A program made the translations under genes and the position numbers. 64,000 nucleotides of DNA, taken from assembly GCA_020061355.1 (NCBI GenBank), contig JAGUYK010000015.1:124001-188000 (forward strand), in the 5' to 3' direction. Of the stretch, positions 36,885 to 45,946 are shown piece after piece (position 1 is the first letter of the stretch; each line of letters begins with the position of its first letter). The notes beneath the pieces were generated by a model. That model did no database searches. It worked only from the letters and a program-made list of their open reading frames with translations, and was not told the DNA's origin. The stretch comes from Ignavibacteriales bacterium (lineage in GTDB: Bacteria > Bacteroidota > Ignavibacteria > Ignavibacteriales > Melioribacteraceae).

Positions 36885-37020
36885 GGAACTAACTTTGGTA
36901 TGTGCCTCAGCGTCTTCTGCATTAATTAATTAATCATAAAACCAATAAATCAATTGTTTCCCCAAAAATTGTTTGACCGAATAAAAATCACGATTCAATA
37001 ACAACTCTCAGGAATTACTT

Positions 37021-38274
37021 ATGCCGATGGATATTTCAGAACTGCAATCTAAAAAAATTGTTGATCTCTACAAGATTGCAAAGGATTTTGGACTCGCCGG
37101 ATACAGCGACCTCCGTAAACAAGAACTAATTTTCAAAATACTTGAAGCTCAATCTCAAAAGGACGGATTAACGTTCTCGAAAGGTGTGCTGGAAGTTTTA
37201 CAGGACGGGTATGGTTTTCTCCGCTCGGCGGATTATAACTATTTGCCCTCTCCCGATGATATTTATGTCTCACCCTCTCAAATTAAAAGGTTCAGCTTAA
37301 GAACCGGAGATTTTGTGAGCGGACAGGTACGTCCGCCCAAAGAAGGTGAACGGTTCTTTGCTTTACTCCGTGTTGAAGCTGTAAATGGAAAAGACCCGGA
37401 GGCAATTCGTGAAAGAACTCTATTCGACAACCTAACTCCAATTTATCCTACAAAAAGATTAAAATTGGAATCCGCCCCTGGTGAGTATTCCATGAGAATG
37501 CTGGATCTTCTTTCACCGATTGGTAAAGGTCAGAGAGGTTTGATTGTTTCTCCGCCAAAAGCTGGTAAAACAATTTTGCTTCAAAAAATTGCAAACTCCA
37601 TTACAAGAAATCATCCCGAAGTCAAAATTATTATGTTATTGATAGATGAACGCCCTGAAGAAGTTACTGATATGCAGCGTTCGGTTCAGGCAGAAGTAAT
37701 TAGCTCCACGTTTGATGAGCCGGCAGACCGTCACGTACAGGTTGCAAATATGGTTAGCGAAAAAGCTAAGCGTATGGTTGAAGCAGGGGATGATGTTGTA
37801 ATTTTACTCGATTCAATTACACGTCTTGCACGCGCTCATAATACTGTCATTCCGCATAGCGGTAGAATCCTTTCGGGTGGTGTTGATGCCAACGCACTCC
37901 ATAAACCTAAAAGATTTTTTGGTTCGGCAAGAAATACGGAAGATGGCGGTAGTTTAACAATTATTGCGACAGCATTGATTGATACCGGTAGCCGTATGGA
38001 TGAAGTAATCTTTGAAGAATTCAAAGGCACAGGAAATATGGAATTAGTACTCGATAGAAATCTGGCTGATAAGAGAATATTTCCGGCAATTGATTTGAAT
38101 AAATCCGGAACAAGAAAAGAAGAGCTTCTTCTAAAGGATGATGAATTGAGCAAGATCTGGATCTTGAGGAAACTATTAGCAGATTATGATCCGCCTGAAG
38201 CAATGGAATTTATTCTGGATAAAATGAGAGGAACAAAAAACAATAAAGAATTTTTATTAAGTATGAATAGTTAA
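37021..38274 (+). CDS. rho: Transcription termination factor Rho
   Basis: Rho is the hexameric RNA helicase that ends transcription. The 417-residue protein is complete: N-terminal helical domain ([22 protein letters not shown]), cold-shock-like RNA-binding domain (GYGFLRS.., then [13 protein letters not shown]), Walker [13 protein letters not shown] near residue 180, [12 protein letters not shown] near 205, and Q-loop/R-loop motifs in the C-terminal half ([20 protein letters not shown]). It has no long N-terminal insertion. It overlaps the next gene by one base. Confidence 0.97.
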   Translation: MPMDISELQSKKIVDLYKIAKDFGLAGYSDLRKQELIFKILEAQSQKDGLTFSKGVLEVLQDGYGFLRSADYNYLPSPDDIYVSPSQIKRFSLRTGDFVSGQVRPPKEGERFFALLRVEAVNGKDPEAIRERTLFDNLTPIYPTKRLKLESAPGEYSMRMLDLLSPIGKGQRGLIVSPPKAGKTILLQKIANSITRNHPEVKIIMLLIDERPEEVTDMQRSVQAEVISSTFDEPADRHVQVANMVSEKAKRMVEAGDDVVILLDSITRLARAHNTVIPHSGRILSGGVDANALHKPKRFFGSARNTEDGGSLTIIATALIDTGSRMDEVIFEEFKGTGNMELVLDRNLADKRIFPAIDLNKSGTRKEELLLKDDELSKIWILRKLLADYDPPEAMEFILDKMRGTKNNKEFLLSMNS

Positions 38275-39560
38275 TGATGATTATTATCACTCGCTTAATA
38301 AATTCTGTTCGTATCATTTTTATATTTCTTTTCATTTTAGTTTCTGTCCCCTACGCACAAACCCGTGGGGATTCTGATCAGAAAACCGGATCAAACCTTT
38401 TCGAAAAGAATATTTTCCCAATTGCTGATTCCCTGGACTGTTACATTTCTTTCAGAATACCATTCAACAGATTGATATTTATTAAGAGCAACGAAACTTT
38501 TTCTTCAGGTATCCAATTGAATTTTGAGTTGAAAGAAAATAATAGATTATTACAACGCAAAACCTTTTCAAAGAAAGTAAGTGCAAATTCCTATGAAGAA
38601 TCAAATTCCGGCGACAAGTATTTAGAAGGTTTTGTAAAATTTAGAATTGATAACAAGAATCATGTTATTTCTCCTACCTTACAGATTGACAATACCAATC
38701 AGTTAATACAATTGGATTCGATCCTGATAAATGCATACAGAATGTTTCAGAACCAGTTTGTTTACCCAGTTGTGGTTGAAAAGTTATCTAATAACTGTGC
38801 AGATGAGGGTCAGTATCGTTTGGTTAATCAGAAGAATAATATTCCCTTTTCAAGTTCTGATTATTCTTTGTTAATTCCGGTAATATCAGATTCGATAAAA
38901 GAAACTTCTTTAAAATTGGAACAGGATGGAATTGTTATCTTTGAACAAAAACTCGAAATAAATAATAGTTCATTAAGAATAATAGATTGTGATGGTTCTC
39001 CAATCTTAGCTTCGGTTGATAACGGTAAGCAAACTTCTTATTTCATAGTTGATAATTTCAATAAAGGACTTAAAGAAGGTCCGGTTCAGGTAATAATTTC
39101 TAATCAATCAGAAGTTGCTAAATTTAATATGAATGTTGAGTGGATAAATAAACCGTTTACATTATCAAATCCTAATTTAGCAGTTGAATTGTTAGAAATA
39201 ATATATGATAGAAAGGATATTCTGGAATTATATAAAAAGAAAAATGAAGAAAAGTATAAGTCCTTAGTTGATTTTTGGAACAATAAATTGCCGGACAGAA
39301 AATACGCATTTAATGAATTGATGAACGAGTTTTATAAAAGAGCTGATTATGCAGCACAAAATTTCAGTACACTTGCTAATCCAAACGGTGCTAAAACCGA
39401 TCGTGGTAGAATTTATATCCGTTATGGAATGCCTGATGATACAAAAAGAGATTATACTTCAAGTAAATCCGTTGTTGAAATATGGTATTACAAAGATTTG
39501 ATAAAAGAATTTATATTTACTGATAAAACCGGACTTGGCAACTATACGTTGGGTGATTAA
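38274..39560 (+). CDS. GWxTD-type periplasmic protein
   Basis: 428 residues with an N-terminal signal peptide or anchor (VRIIFIFLFILVSVPYAQ). The middle is beta-rich with no clear domain. The C-terminal region (RADYAAQNFSTLANPNGAKTDRGRIYIRYGMPDD, then EIWYYKD and EFIFTDKTGLGNYTL) matches the end of the GWxTD domain seen mainly in Bacteroidota, Ignavibacteriota and relatives, although the GWxTD tetrapeptide itself is not present. Function is unknown. Broken into phrases, no catalytic motif is visible. Confidence 0.72.
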   Translation: MMIIITRLINSVRIIFIFLFILVSVPYAQTRGDSDQKTGSNLFEKNIFPIADSLDCYISFRIPFNRLIFIKSNETFSSGIQLNFELKENNRLLQRKTFSKKVSANSYEESNSGDKYLEGFVKFRIDNKNHVISPTLQIDNTNQLIQLDSILINAYRMFQNQFVYPVVVEKLSNNCADEGQYRLVNQKNNIPFSSSDYSLLIPVISDSIKETSLKLEQDGIVIFEQKLEINNSSLRIIDCDGSPILASVDNGKQTSYFIVDNFNKGLKEGPVQVIISNQSEVAKFNMNVEWINKPFTLSNPNLAVELLEIIYDRKDILELYKKKNEEKYKSLVDFWNNKLPDRKYAFNELMNEFYKRADYAAQNFSTLANPNGAKTDRGRIYIRYGMPDDTKRDYTSSKSVVEIWYYKDLIKEFIFTDKTGLGNYTLGD

Positions 39561-40547
39561 ATGACACGATTGGTCTTTACATGTGGAGATATTAACGGTA
39601 TAGGACCGGAGATATGTGTAAAAACTTTTAATAAGATTTTTGACTCCCGCAAAAGGCAAATTATTTTCCTCTGTCCTAAAAATGTATTCCTCCGTACTAT
39701 TCAAGAAAAATCTATAAAATTTACTTATCAGATAGTATCACAAAAATCACTTGAAATAATAGACCGTAAGAAAGTCACTGTAATCGACATAGGTAATTAC
39801 AAACAGTCTCACGGAAAACCCACTAAAGAATCTGGTCTGGCATCTTACAATGCAATCATAGATGCTGTTAAACTTACTAAATCCGGTTTTGCTGATGCAA
39901 TTATTACTGCTCCGATTTCAAAAACAGCATTCAAACTTGCCGGAAAGAATTTTAGCGGTCACACCGAACTACTTGCCAGGCTATCCAAATCAAAAAAATT
40001 TATGATGATCTTCTTATCTAAGAAGATGATCTGCGGACTTGCCACTATTCATGTACCATTAAAAAGGGTTAGTAGTTTATTAAGCAAAAAGGGGCTAATC
40101 TCATCAGCAAATATTTTACTTGATACATTACAAAATGATCTGGGTATAAAAACGCCTAAAATTGCCATGCTCGGTTTTAACCCGCATGCCGGAGAAAATG
40201 GGAATATCGGTTCTGAGGAAAATAAAATATTAATCCCCGTAGTTAGATCATTCAGAAGAGCTAATATCGAAGGACCTTTTGTACCGGATGCTTTTTATGG
40301 GAATCATTCTTATAAGAAGTATGATGCAATATTAGGAATGTATCATGATCAGGTATTAATTCCATTTAAAATGCTCAACTTCAGTCACGGAGTTAATTTT
40401 ACAGCAGGATTATCTTTAATTCGTACTTCACCGGATCACGGAACTGCTTTTGATATAGCGGGAAAAGGATTAGCAAAGCCCGATAGTATGATTGAATCTG
40501 TTCACTGGGCGGAAAAAATATTTAAGAACAGAAAAAATCTTCGATGA
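39561..40547 (+). CDS. pdxA: 4-hydroxythreonine-4-phosphate dehydrogenase
   Basis: PdxA oxidises 4-phosphohydroxy-threonine in pyridoxal-phosphate synthesis. The 328-residue protein has the family start TCGDINGIGPEICVK, the GHTELLARL region near residue 134, LGFNPHAGENGNIGSEE near 206 and the metal-binding MYHDQVLIPFKML near 268. Its ATG directly follows the preceding stop, and its own stop overlaps the methyltransferase by 4 bp. No pdxJ is in the window. Confidence 0.95.
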   Translation: MTRLVFTCGDINGIGPEICVKTFNKIFDSRKRQIIFLCPKNVFLRTIQEKSIKFTYQIVSQKSLEIIDRKKVTVIDIGNYKQSHGKPTKESGLASYNAIIDAVKLTKSGFADAIITAPISKTAFKLAGKNFSGHTELLARLSKSKKFMMIFLSKKMICGLATIHVPLKRVSSLLSKKGLISSANILLDTLQNDLGIKTPKIAMLGFNPHAGENGNIGSEENKILIPVVRSFRRANIEGPFVPDAFYGNHSYKKYDAILGMYHDQVLIPFKMLNFSHGVNFTAGLSLIRTSPDHGTAFDIAGKGLAKPDSMIESVHWAEKIFKNRKNLR

Positions 40548-41278
40548 CCTCAAAGATATATTCTCAACTTGCACCACTTTATTCACATTTAATGCGCACA
40601 ATTGATTATTCCGTTTGGGCTGATTATATCTATTCTATTAGTAAGACAGTAAATAAAAAGAATCTGTCGGTTCTTGAAATTGCCGGCGGGAATGGAATTA
40701 TTGCTGGTAAACTAAAAAGAAAATTCAAGTACTATTGTGTTTGCGATCTTTCAAAACAAATGTTGAATCTGGTAGATGAAAAAAATATTGATAGAATATG
40801 CTGCAATATGGTTGCATTACCATTCAAAAATAAATTTGATTTTATCTTTTCCACCTTCGATAGTGTCAATTATCTGACAAGTAAACCTAAACTTCAATTA
40901 TTATTTAATGACATTAGCGGTTGTCTTAAACCAAATGGATTATTTACTTTTGATGTGAGCCTGGAACGAAACAGTAAGACATATCAGAAATACCTGAACA
41001 GAAAGGGAAGCATTAATGGTATTAAATTTATACAGAAAAGTTTTTATGATGAATCGAAAAGAATTCACTATAATTACTTTAAAATAACACTTGCTAATGG
41101 TAAAAAGGTTGAAGAAATTCATAAGCAGAAAATATATCGTTTTGAAGATTATTTTAAAATAATTGATGGATCCGGTTTCTACGTTGTCAGTTGCAAAAAA
41201 GCATTTACTGATAAAGATGCATCGGCAGAGACCGAAAGAGCCCAATTCATTCTTAAGAAAAAAAGGGAAGTATGCTGA
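40544..41278 (+). CDS. Class I SAM-dependent methyltransferase
   Basis: 244 residues with a Rossmann methyltransferase core: the SAM motif VLEIAGGNGIIAGKLKRKF near residue 45, an acidic residue at the end of strand 2 (CDLSKQML), and IFSTFDSVNYLT near 105. The substrate is unknown. It is compatible with a small-molecule O- or N-methyltransferase. It overlaps both pdxA (4 bp) and ftsE (7 bp), so it is an operon member. Confidence 0.85.
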   Translation: MTSKIYSQLAPLYSHLMRTIDYSVWADYIYSISKTVNKKNLSVLEIAGGNGIIAGKLKRKFKYYCVCDLSKQMLNLVDEKNIDRICCNMVALPFKNKFDFIFSTFDSVNYLTSKPKLQLLFNDISGCLKPNGLFTFDVSLERNSKTYQKYLNRKGSINGIKFIQKSFYDESKRIHYNYFKITLANGKKVEEIHKQKIYRFEDYFKIIDGSGFYVVSCKKAFTDKDASAETERAQFILKKKREVC

Positions 41279-41946
41279 TATTCAATCACGTAGATTTTAA
41301 TTATTACAATCAACCGGTTTTTCAGGATCTAAATCTTCAGGTTGAGCAGGGTGAATTCGTATTTCTAATTGGGAAAAGTGGTGTTGGCAAAACCACCTTA
41401 CTTCAGATGATTTATATGGATCGATTGCCTCAATCAGGTTATGTACAGATAGGTGAATACTCTTCCGAAACGGTAAAACCAAGTGAACTACCATACCTGC
41501 GAAGAAATATAGGAATTGTTTTTCAGGATTTTCAGCTACTACCGGATAGAAGTGTTTATGATAATCTGGCATTCGTACTAAATGTTATCGGATCTTCTCG
41601 AAGAATTAGTAAGAAAAAAATCATAAATGCGCTTTCTGAAGTAGGCCTGGCTCATAAACAGAATAATATGCCGCACGAATTATCCGGCGGAGAAAAGCAG
41701 CGCGTCGCAATTGCCCGTGCTATAATCAATGACCCGTTTTTAGTTTTAGCTGATGAACCAACTGGAAATTTAGACCCTGAAACAGCAGATGAAATTTTAG
41801 AGATTCTAAAAAAAATTAACTCGAGGGGGACTTCAATAATCCTTGCAACACATAATTATGAACTCGTTAGGAAGCACAATGTAAAGATTATACGACTGGA
41901 AGGTGGTAAAGCAGTAAAAGTTCTACTTAAGAAAAAACAAGATTAA
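41272..41946 (+). CDS. ftsE: FtsE-like ABC transporter ATP-binding protein
   Basis: A 224-residue ABC ATPase: Walker [12 protein letters not shown] near residue 38, Q-loop [22 protein letters not shown] near 82 (the LLPDR phrase is typical of FtsE), signature [14 protein letters not shown] near 138, and Walker [14 protein letters not shown]. FtsE with FtsX controls peptidoglycan hydrolases at division. No ftsX is adjacent, and the gene faces adk. A lipoprotein-export LolD-like role is the alternative. Confidence 0.85.
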   Translation: MLIFNHVDFNYYNQPVFQDLNLQVEQGEFVFLIGKSGVGKTTLLQMIYMDRLPQSGYVQIGEYSSETVKPSELPYLRRNIGIVFQDFQLLPDRSVYDNLAFVLNVIGSSRRISKKKIINALSEVGLAHKQNNMPHELSGGEKQRVAIARAIINDPFLVLADEPTGNLDPETADEILEILKKINSRGTSIILATHNYELVRKHNVKIIRLEGGKAVKVLLKKKQD

Positions 41947-41951
41947 TCTTG
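41930..41951 (-). terminator. Likely terminator of the adk transcript
   Basis: A perfect 14-bp palindrome CAAGATTAATCTTG lies between the convergent ftsE and adk genes (41938-41951). On the - strand it is followed by TTTTTTCTTAAG, giving a short stem (5 bp) with a U-run. The stem overlaps the last codons of ftsE. Only 7 bp separate the two stop codons. Confidence 0.5.
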
Positions 41952-41953
41952 TC

Positions 41954-42595
41954 TTAACAAAGCCGTATTAAAATCTCTTCTGTAACTTTATCGATAGGTA
42001 ACGAACCGTCAATTTCAATTATTTCTGCTTTATCCCTGTAATAATTGAATACTGGTGCCGTAGTTTTATGATAAACTTTTAGACGCCTTCTTATTACATC
42101 CTCTTCATCATCAGCACGCTTTGCATAACTATTAACCGAATTACATACAGGGCAGGAAAAATTTTCTTTAACTTCTGTATTATTCAAAATATTACCGCAC
42201 TTATTACAGACTAATCTATTAGTAAGTCGGTCAATAATTATTTCATCATCGGCATCTAATTTTATTAAATAGTGTTTTTCGGTTTTGATTGTCTTGAAGA
42301 TATTCTCAAGAATCTCTGCTTGATTTGTTGTACGCGGATACCCGTCAAGTATAAAACCATTCTTACATTTGATATCATTAAGTGTATCTTTAATTATTCC
42401 ACCCATTATTTCATCAGGAACTAATTCACCCTTATCAACAATTTCCTTTGCCTTTTTACCAAGTTCAGTCCGGTTTTTTATTGCTTCTCTTAAAATATCA
42501 CCGGTTGAAATATGAGGGATATTAAGTTTTGCTGCTAATATCTTTGCTTGTGTACCTTTGCCGACTCCGGGGGAGCCAAATATTATTATCTGCAT
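41954..42595 (-). CDS. adk: Adenylate kinase
   Basis: Adk balances AMP, ADP and ATP. The 213-residue protein has the P-loop GSPGVGKGTQAK, the AMP-binding ISTGDILREAIKN near residue 31, DGYPRTTNQAEIL near 85, and a LID domain with a zinc site made by CNKC and CPVC (residues ~130-153), as in the long zinc-bearing form. ATG at 42595 on the - strand. The facing ftsE gene is 7 bp away. Confidence 0.97.
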   Translation of the reverse strand: MQIIIFGSPGVGKGTQAKILAAKLNIPHISTGDILREAIKNRTELGKKAKEIVDKGELVPDEIMGGIIKDTLNDIKCKNGFILDGYPRTTNQAEILENIFKTIKTEKHYLIKLDADDEIIIDRLTNRLVCNKCGNILNNTEVKENFSCPVCNSVNSYAKRADDEEDVIRRRLKVYHKTTAPVFNYYRDKAEIIEIDGSLPIDKVTEEILIRLC

Positions 42596-42684
42596 AGTAA
42601 TTTGAAGTTGATTTGAGGTTAAAAAATAAATTACAAGTCAAAGTTAAAGAGAATAGATTTTATAGCCAAACTTAATTTCTTGTG

Positions 42685-43155
42685 TTAATTATTGTTTAAG
42701 CGTCTTTTTCTAAAATAATTTTCTAGCATTGATTTTGCCTCTTCGGAGTAGATGCCTGAATATACATTCGGACTATGGTTGTATTTTCCGCTTTCGATAA
42801 TATTGAACAATGAACCGCATGCTCCAAACTTAGGTTCTAATGTGCCGAAGTATATATTTCGAATTCTAGAGAGAAGAATAGCACCGGCGCACATTACGCA
42901 TGGCTCAACAGTGATATAGAGATCGCACTCTTCCAGAAATTTTGACTGGAGATTATTTGCAGCTGCTGTTATTGCAATCATTTCTGCATGAGCTGTCGGG
43001 TCTTTTAACCTTTCGGTTTGGTTATAACCTTTTCCAATTATTTTATTGTTATGTACTATCACTGCTCCAATTGGTACTTCGTCCTGCTCATAAGCTTGTT
43101 CTGCTTCCTGGAGCGCGGCATACATAAACTTGTAAACATATTCTTTAAATAACAT
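42685..43155 (-). CDS. tadA: tRNA-specific adenosine deaminase
   Basis: TadA converts the wobble A of tRNA-Arg(ACG) to inosine; a tRNA-Arg with that anticodon is encoded about 2.4 kb away in this window. The zinc deaminase motif is complete: HAEMIAI (His and catalytic Glu) and PCVMCAGAILLSRI. The start is taken as ATG at 43155, giving 156 residues, because the TTG at 43197 adds residues not in the family. The C-terminal extension is Arg-rich (FRKRRLNNN). Confidence 0.94.
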   Translation of the reverse strand: MLFKEYVYKFMYAALQEAEQAYEQDEVPIGAVIVHNNKIIGKGYNQTERLKDPTAHAEMIAITAAANNLQSKFLEECDLYITVEPCVMCAGAILLSRIRNIYFGTLEPKFGACGSLFNIIESGKYNHSPNVYSGIYSEEAKSMLENYFRKRRLNNN

Positions 43156-43314
43156 TCTATTAGTTCCAATTCTTACAAACAAGTTATAAATAATCAATAA
43201 ATATCAGTATCCAAATGGAATTAAAAATTTAAGCTGGTTTGTAAGTATCAGTTGTGATTTGTTTTATGAATTTTGTTTGGGTCTTGTTATTTATTTATTG
43301 AAAGTTTTTAGAAG

Positions 43315-43388
43315 TACGCCCGGAAGGATTCGAACCCTCAACCCTGTGATCCGAAGTCACATGCTCTGTCCAGTTGAGCTACGGGCGC
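43315..43388 (-). tRNA. tRNA-Arg (anticodon TCG)
   Basis: The - strand folds into a full cloverleaf: acceptor stem GCGCCCG with CGGGCGT and discriminator A, D-arm GCTC..GAGC, anticodon stem TGTGA/TCACA with loop CTTCGGA (anticodon TCG), and T-arm GAGGG-TTCGAAT-CCTTC. No CCA is encoded. It would read CGN arginine codons, chiefly CGA. It is the left border of an accessory island. Confidence 0.95.
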
Positions 43389-43620
43389 AGTTAATTATTT
43401 GAAACTATGAAGAGATCTATTCTAAAATACAGTATTACAGTTATTTACCTTAGGATTCTCAGTTAAACACTGGGGAATCTTTGATGAAATCCATAAATAT
43501 TCAAAATTACCAAAGTATCTTTATCCAATAATTGTGAGCATTGCTCATTTCAAATATACTGAATATACAGATTCTGAAAAAGTAAATTCAGTTCGTATAT
43601 AGCAGGAAGAAATATTCTAA

Positions 43621-43967
43621 TTGTCCAATTCAGAATTATTCATTAGTCACAGTATTCCGGATTATATAAGCTCAGATAACGGATCAGAACTTACAGTAGA
43701 ATCGATAAGAAAGTGACTACAGAGATTTGGAGTAAAAAAAGCTTCTAAAGAACCAGGAAGTTCATAGGAGATTGGTTACATAGAATCATTTAATTGAAAA
43801 TTAAGAGATGAATTATTGAACGGAGAAATATTTGATACTATTTTAGAGGCAAGAGTAATAAACGAGCAGTGGAGAAATCATTACAAAAAAAACGACCACA
43901 TAGTTTGTTAAATTTTCGATTTCCGCTATCGGAGGTATTAATCTCTCATCAATTTGTAAGTGCTTGA
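43621..43967 (+). pseudogene. Decayed IS3-family (IS407-group-like) transposase, C-terminal remnant
   Basis: Conceptual translation reads SSDNGSELTVESIRK, then GVKKASKEPGSS, GYIESFN and KLRDELLNGEIFDT, closely following the DDE integrase C-terminus of IS3-family OrfB (S-D-N-G, E-P-G-S, G-Y-x-E-S-F-N, K-L-R-D-E-L-L). Stops occur where Trp or Gly codons are expected: TGA before LQRFG, TAG after EPGSS, and TGA after ESFN. A frameshift in an A-run near 43885-43892 restores the tail HSLLNFRFPLSEVLI. The 5' half and OrfA are not recognisable, so the element is dead. The region from 43389 to 43620 holds only AT-rich sequence without a gene. Confidence 0.85.
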
Positions 43968-43991
43968 TAATGGGTAATAATCACTTAAATA

Positions 43992-44017
43992 CTTGTACAC
44001 TAATCTAGGGCAGGTCA
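43992..44017. mobile_element. Right terminal inverted repeat of the decayed IS3-family element
   Basis: The sequence ending TAGGGCAGGTCA lies 25 bp after the transposase remnant. Its reverse complement starts TGACCTGCCCT, the form of IS407-group inverted repeats known from memory. No matching left end was found upstream, so the element is truncated on that side. Confidence 0.6.
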
Positions 44018-44018
44018 G

Positions 44019-44147
44019 TTTGAAAAGCCTGATTTTAATATTGATTTAATGATAACAAATAACATTACTGCAAATGAAACTAATAAAACGTTTAATCTTG
44101 TTGGTAACTATACCGACAAAGTGATAAAAACAATAATTAATTTTTAA
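44019..44147 (+). pseudogene. Possible C-terminal fragment of a gene cut by the IS element
   Basis: Immediately after the inverted repeat one frame is open to a TAA at 44145-44147, reading FEKPDFNIDLMITNNITANET, then NKTFNLVGNYTDKVIKTIINF. It has no start of its own and looks like a gene tail. The family is not recognised. It may be the remains of a gene interrupted by the IS insertion, or chance. Confidence 0.3.
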
Positions 44148-44184
44148 TCACTCAATGTCAGGTTGATTGAACTCCGGCAGCAAA

Positions 44185-45255
44185 TTATTTATTTAGAAAA
44201 TCGATATAATTTTGTGATTGGTATTCAAATGAAAATTTTGGATACGACAAAATATTTCTTTTTATATCCAGTAGTTTAGTCCTGTCCGCTGGAAAGTCAT
44301 TTAAAATATCTTGAAGTTCATATAGAGAATAGAAAACAGAGCTGATTTGAAAATCGGATTTATCGGAAAATGATTTGTGAATAAGCATTGGGATCCCCAA
44401 TCCAAAACTTAAATTAAAACTTCCGGATATATGTTTTGATTGATAATCTTCGAAGCGTGGATTGGATGGATGTATGAGCGGCATAATAATATCGCTATCA
44501 CTCATATAGCTTAGGAATGTATCCCAATCAATAAACCCATCAAAAAATATAGAATGGTTTATTAACCCTCTCTCAACCAAAATACTTTTTAATAATTTGC
44601 CGTCCTCAGTATCCGCCCGACCTAAAAAAATAAATTTAATTTTCGTGCTCAATGTTTTGATGTTGTCGAAAAGTCCGGGATAATCTCGTTTCAAAAATTC
44701 AATAGGTCCTGGAATTGTAATCCAAATTTCTTCATTAGTTTTATCTGTTTGGATTTTATTGAAAGAGTTGAAATAAATTGGATAAAAACTTCGGAATTCT
44801 TTTTGACGGGCACTCTTTATTAAATGGAGCAAATAATCATTGAGTACGAAATATTTTTTTACTCTTGATGAAATTAATTTTTGAGTGAAACTATTTGTTA
44901 ATTTATCGACGTAATGGAGTACTCCAATAATTTCAATATCCCTAGGAGCCATCAAACAAAAATCTCGAACAAGAATCCCATGCGCAGAATTTAATATAAT
45001 TTTAGTGATCTTATTCATCCTGATGTATTGAAAAATATCCCGAATAATTTTAATTCTTCTGAAAAAATCCTTTGAGGGTGTGAATGTTTTAAATTGACTG
45101 AGTCCCTTAAGAAAACCTAACCTTTTTTCTATATTATGATTTATTATTAAATGTGGAGAAATATTGAAAGCATTTAAGAATTTAACCTGACTATAAATAA
45201 GTTCGTCGTGCGAATTGTCGAATTCAATAATTGCTATCTTATCTGGATTTTGCAT
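44185..45255 (-). CDS. Glycosyltransferase-like protein (GT-B fold)
   Basis: The 356-residue protein has a glycosyltransferase-B outline: N-terminal domain with IAIIEFDNSHDELIYSQVKFL, a linker, and a C-terminal domain with KIKFIFLGRADTEDGKLLK near residue 205, then HSIFFDGFIDWDTFLSYMSDSDIIMPLI near 235-260. The typical acidic E-x7-E motif is not clear. It is isolated: no other polysaccharide genes flank it, and the island it occupies lies between two tRNA-Arg genes with an IS remnant, which suggests acquisition by transfer. Acceptor and donor unknown. Confidence 0.6.
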   Translation of the reverse strand: MQNPDKIAIIEFDNSHDELIYSQVKFLNAFNISPHLIINHNIEKRLGFLKGLSQFKTFTPSKDFFRRIKIIRDIFQYIRMNKITKIILNSAHGILVRDFCLMAPRDIEIIGVLHYVDKLTNSFTQKLISSRVKKYFVLNDYLLHLIKSARQKEFRSFYPIYFNSFNKIQTDKTNEEIWITIPGPIEFLKRDYPGLFDNIKTLSTKIKFIFLGRADTEDGKLLKSILVERGLINHSIFFDGFIDWDTFLSYMSDSDIIMPLIHPSNPRFEDYQSKHISGSFNLSFGLGIPMLIHKSFSDKSDFQISSVFYSLYELQDILNDFPADRTKLLDIKRNILSYPKFSFEYQSQNYIDFLNK

Positions 45256-45444
45256 TTAGTTACGTGTAATTATTTATTACCAAAAAATAATGGTATTAAA
45301 ATAGGTATTCAAAAGGGTAATAACTTTACAAATTTATCTTGCGGAATTTCGATTGGTGAGAAAAGTTCAAACTGATAATTTGAAAATATTCGATCAAATC
45401 AGTCAATATTTAGAGAAAGAATGGAGTTCCAAAAGCATGTCTTA

Positions 45445-45499
45445 GTACACCTGTAGGGATTCTTCCGAAGGAATGGCTTTGCCAGAACCCCAAACCTTT
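45445..45499. repeat. Partial copy of tRNA-Arg(ACG) 3' end, interrupted by a 22-bp insert
   Basis: The segments GTACACCTGTAGGGATTC (45445-45462) and GAACCCCAAACCTTT (45485-45499) match the 3' half of the tRNA-Arg at 45570-45643 except for one base. Between them, exactly in the T-loop, a 22-bp insert (45463-45484) contains the hairpin TGGC-TTT-GCCA preceded by TTCC-GAA-GGAA. Duplication of a tRNA 3' end is the usual trace of integrase-mediated insertion (attL/attR). The insert resembles the mini-hairpins near 25.6 kb. Confidence 0.7.
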
Positions 45500-45569
45500 A
45501 CGATATAGTTTACATATTCAAAATAAAATGTAAAAGCCCGAATACAAAATATATTCGAGCTTATTCTTG

Positions 45570-45643
45570 TACACCCGTAGGGATTCGAACCCCAAACCTT
45601 CTGATCCGTAGTCAGATGCTCTATCCAATTGAGCTACGGGTGC
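45570..45643 (-). tRNA. tRNA-Arg (anticodon ACG)
   Basis: Cloverleaf on the - strand: acceptor GCACCCG with CGGGTGT and discriminator A, D-arm GCTC..GAGC, anticodon arm TCTGA-CTACGGA-TCAGA (anticodon ACG, a TadA substrate), T-arm TTGGG-TTCGAAT-CCCTA. No CCA is encoded. It is the right border of the accessory island and the source of the partial copy 70 bp away. Confidence 0.95.
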
Positions 45644-45663
45644 ATAGAATTAAAAATCTGGTG

Positions 45664-45671
45664 CAAATATA
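45664..45671 (-). promoter_or_regulatory. Promoter -7 box of tRNA-Arg(ACG)
   Basis: On the - strand TATATTTG matches TAnnTTTG and ends about 20 bp before the mature tRNA 5' end. A TTG lies 20 bp farther upstream, the spacing expected for the Bacteroidota -33 element. The box continues as TTTGCACC, the same extension as the box before the alkaline phosphatase. The rest of the 45644-45946 gap is AT-rich with a TTACCGGTAA palindrome and no gene. Confidence 0.55.
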
Positions 45672-45946
45672 TAATTAAAGTGAATATTAAACAATGAAGG
45701 CAGTAAGGGTTAAAAATATCAATTTTGTAATTCTGAACAATTGATGATATTATGCGAACCAAAACTGACAAACGACAAAAAATAGTAATTCAATCTTTGT
45801 TCTAACTTCTTGTATATATATAAAGTTCTCTTCAAGAATAAATTTACCGGTAATTTGATAGATGCATTTTAGATAGATGAAATGGCTTTTTCTTGATAAA
45901 GTAATGATTTTTATTTATCATAAGTTCAAAATGGAGTGAGCTTGTT

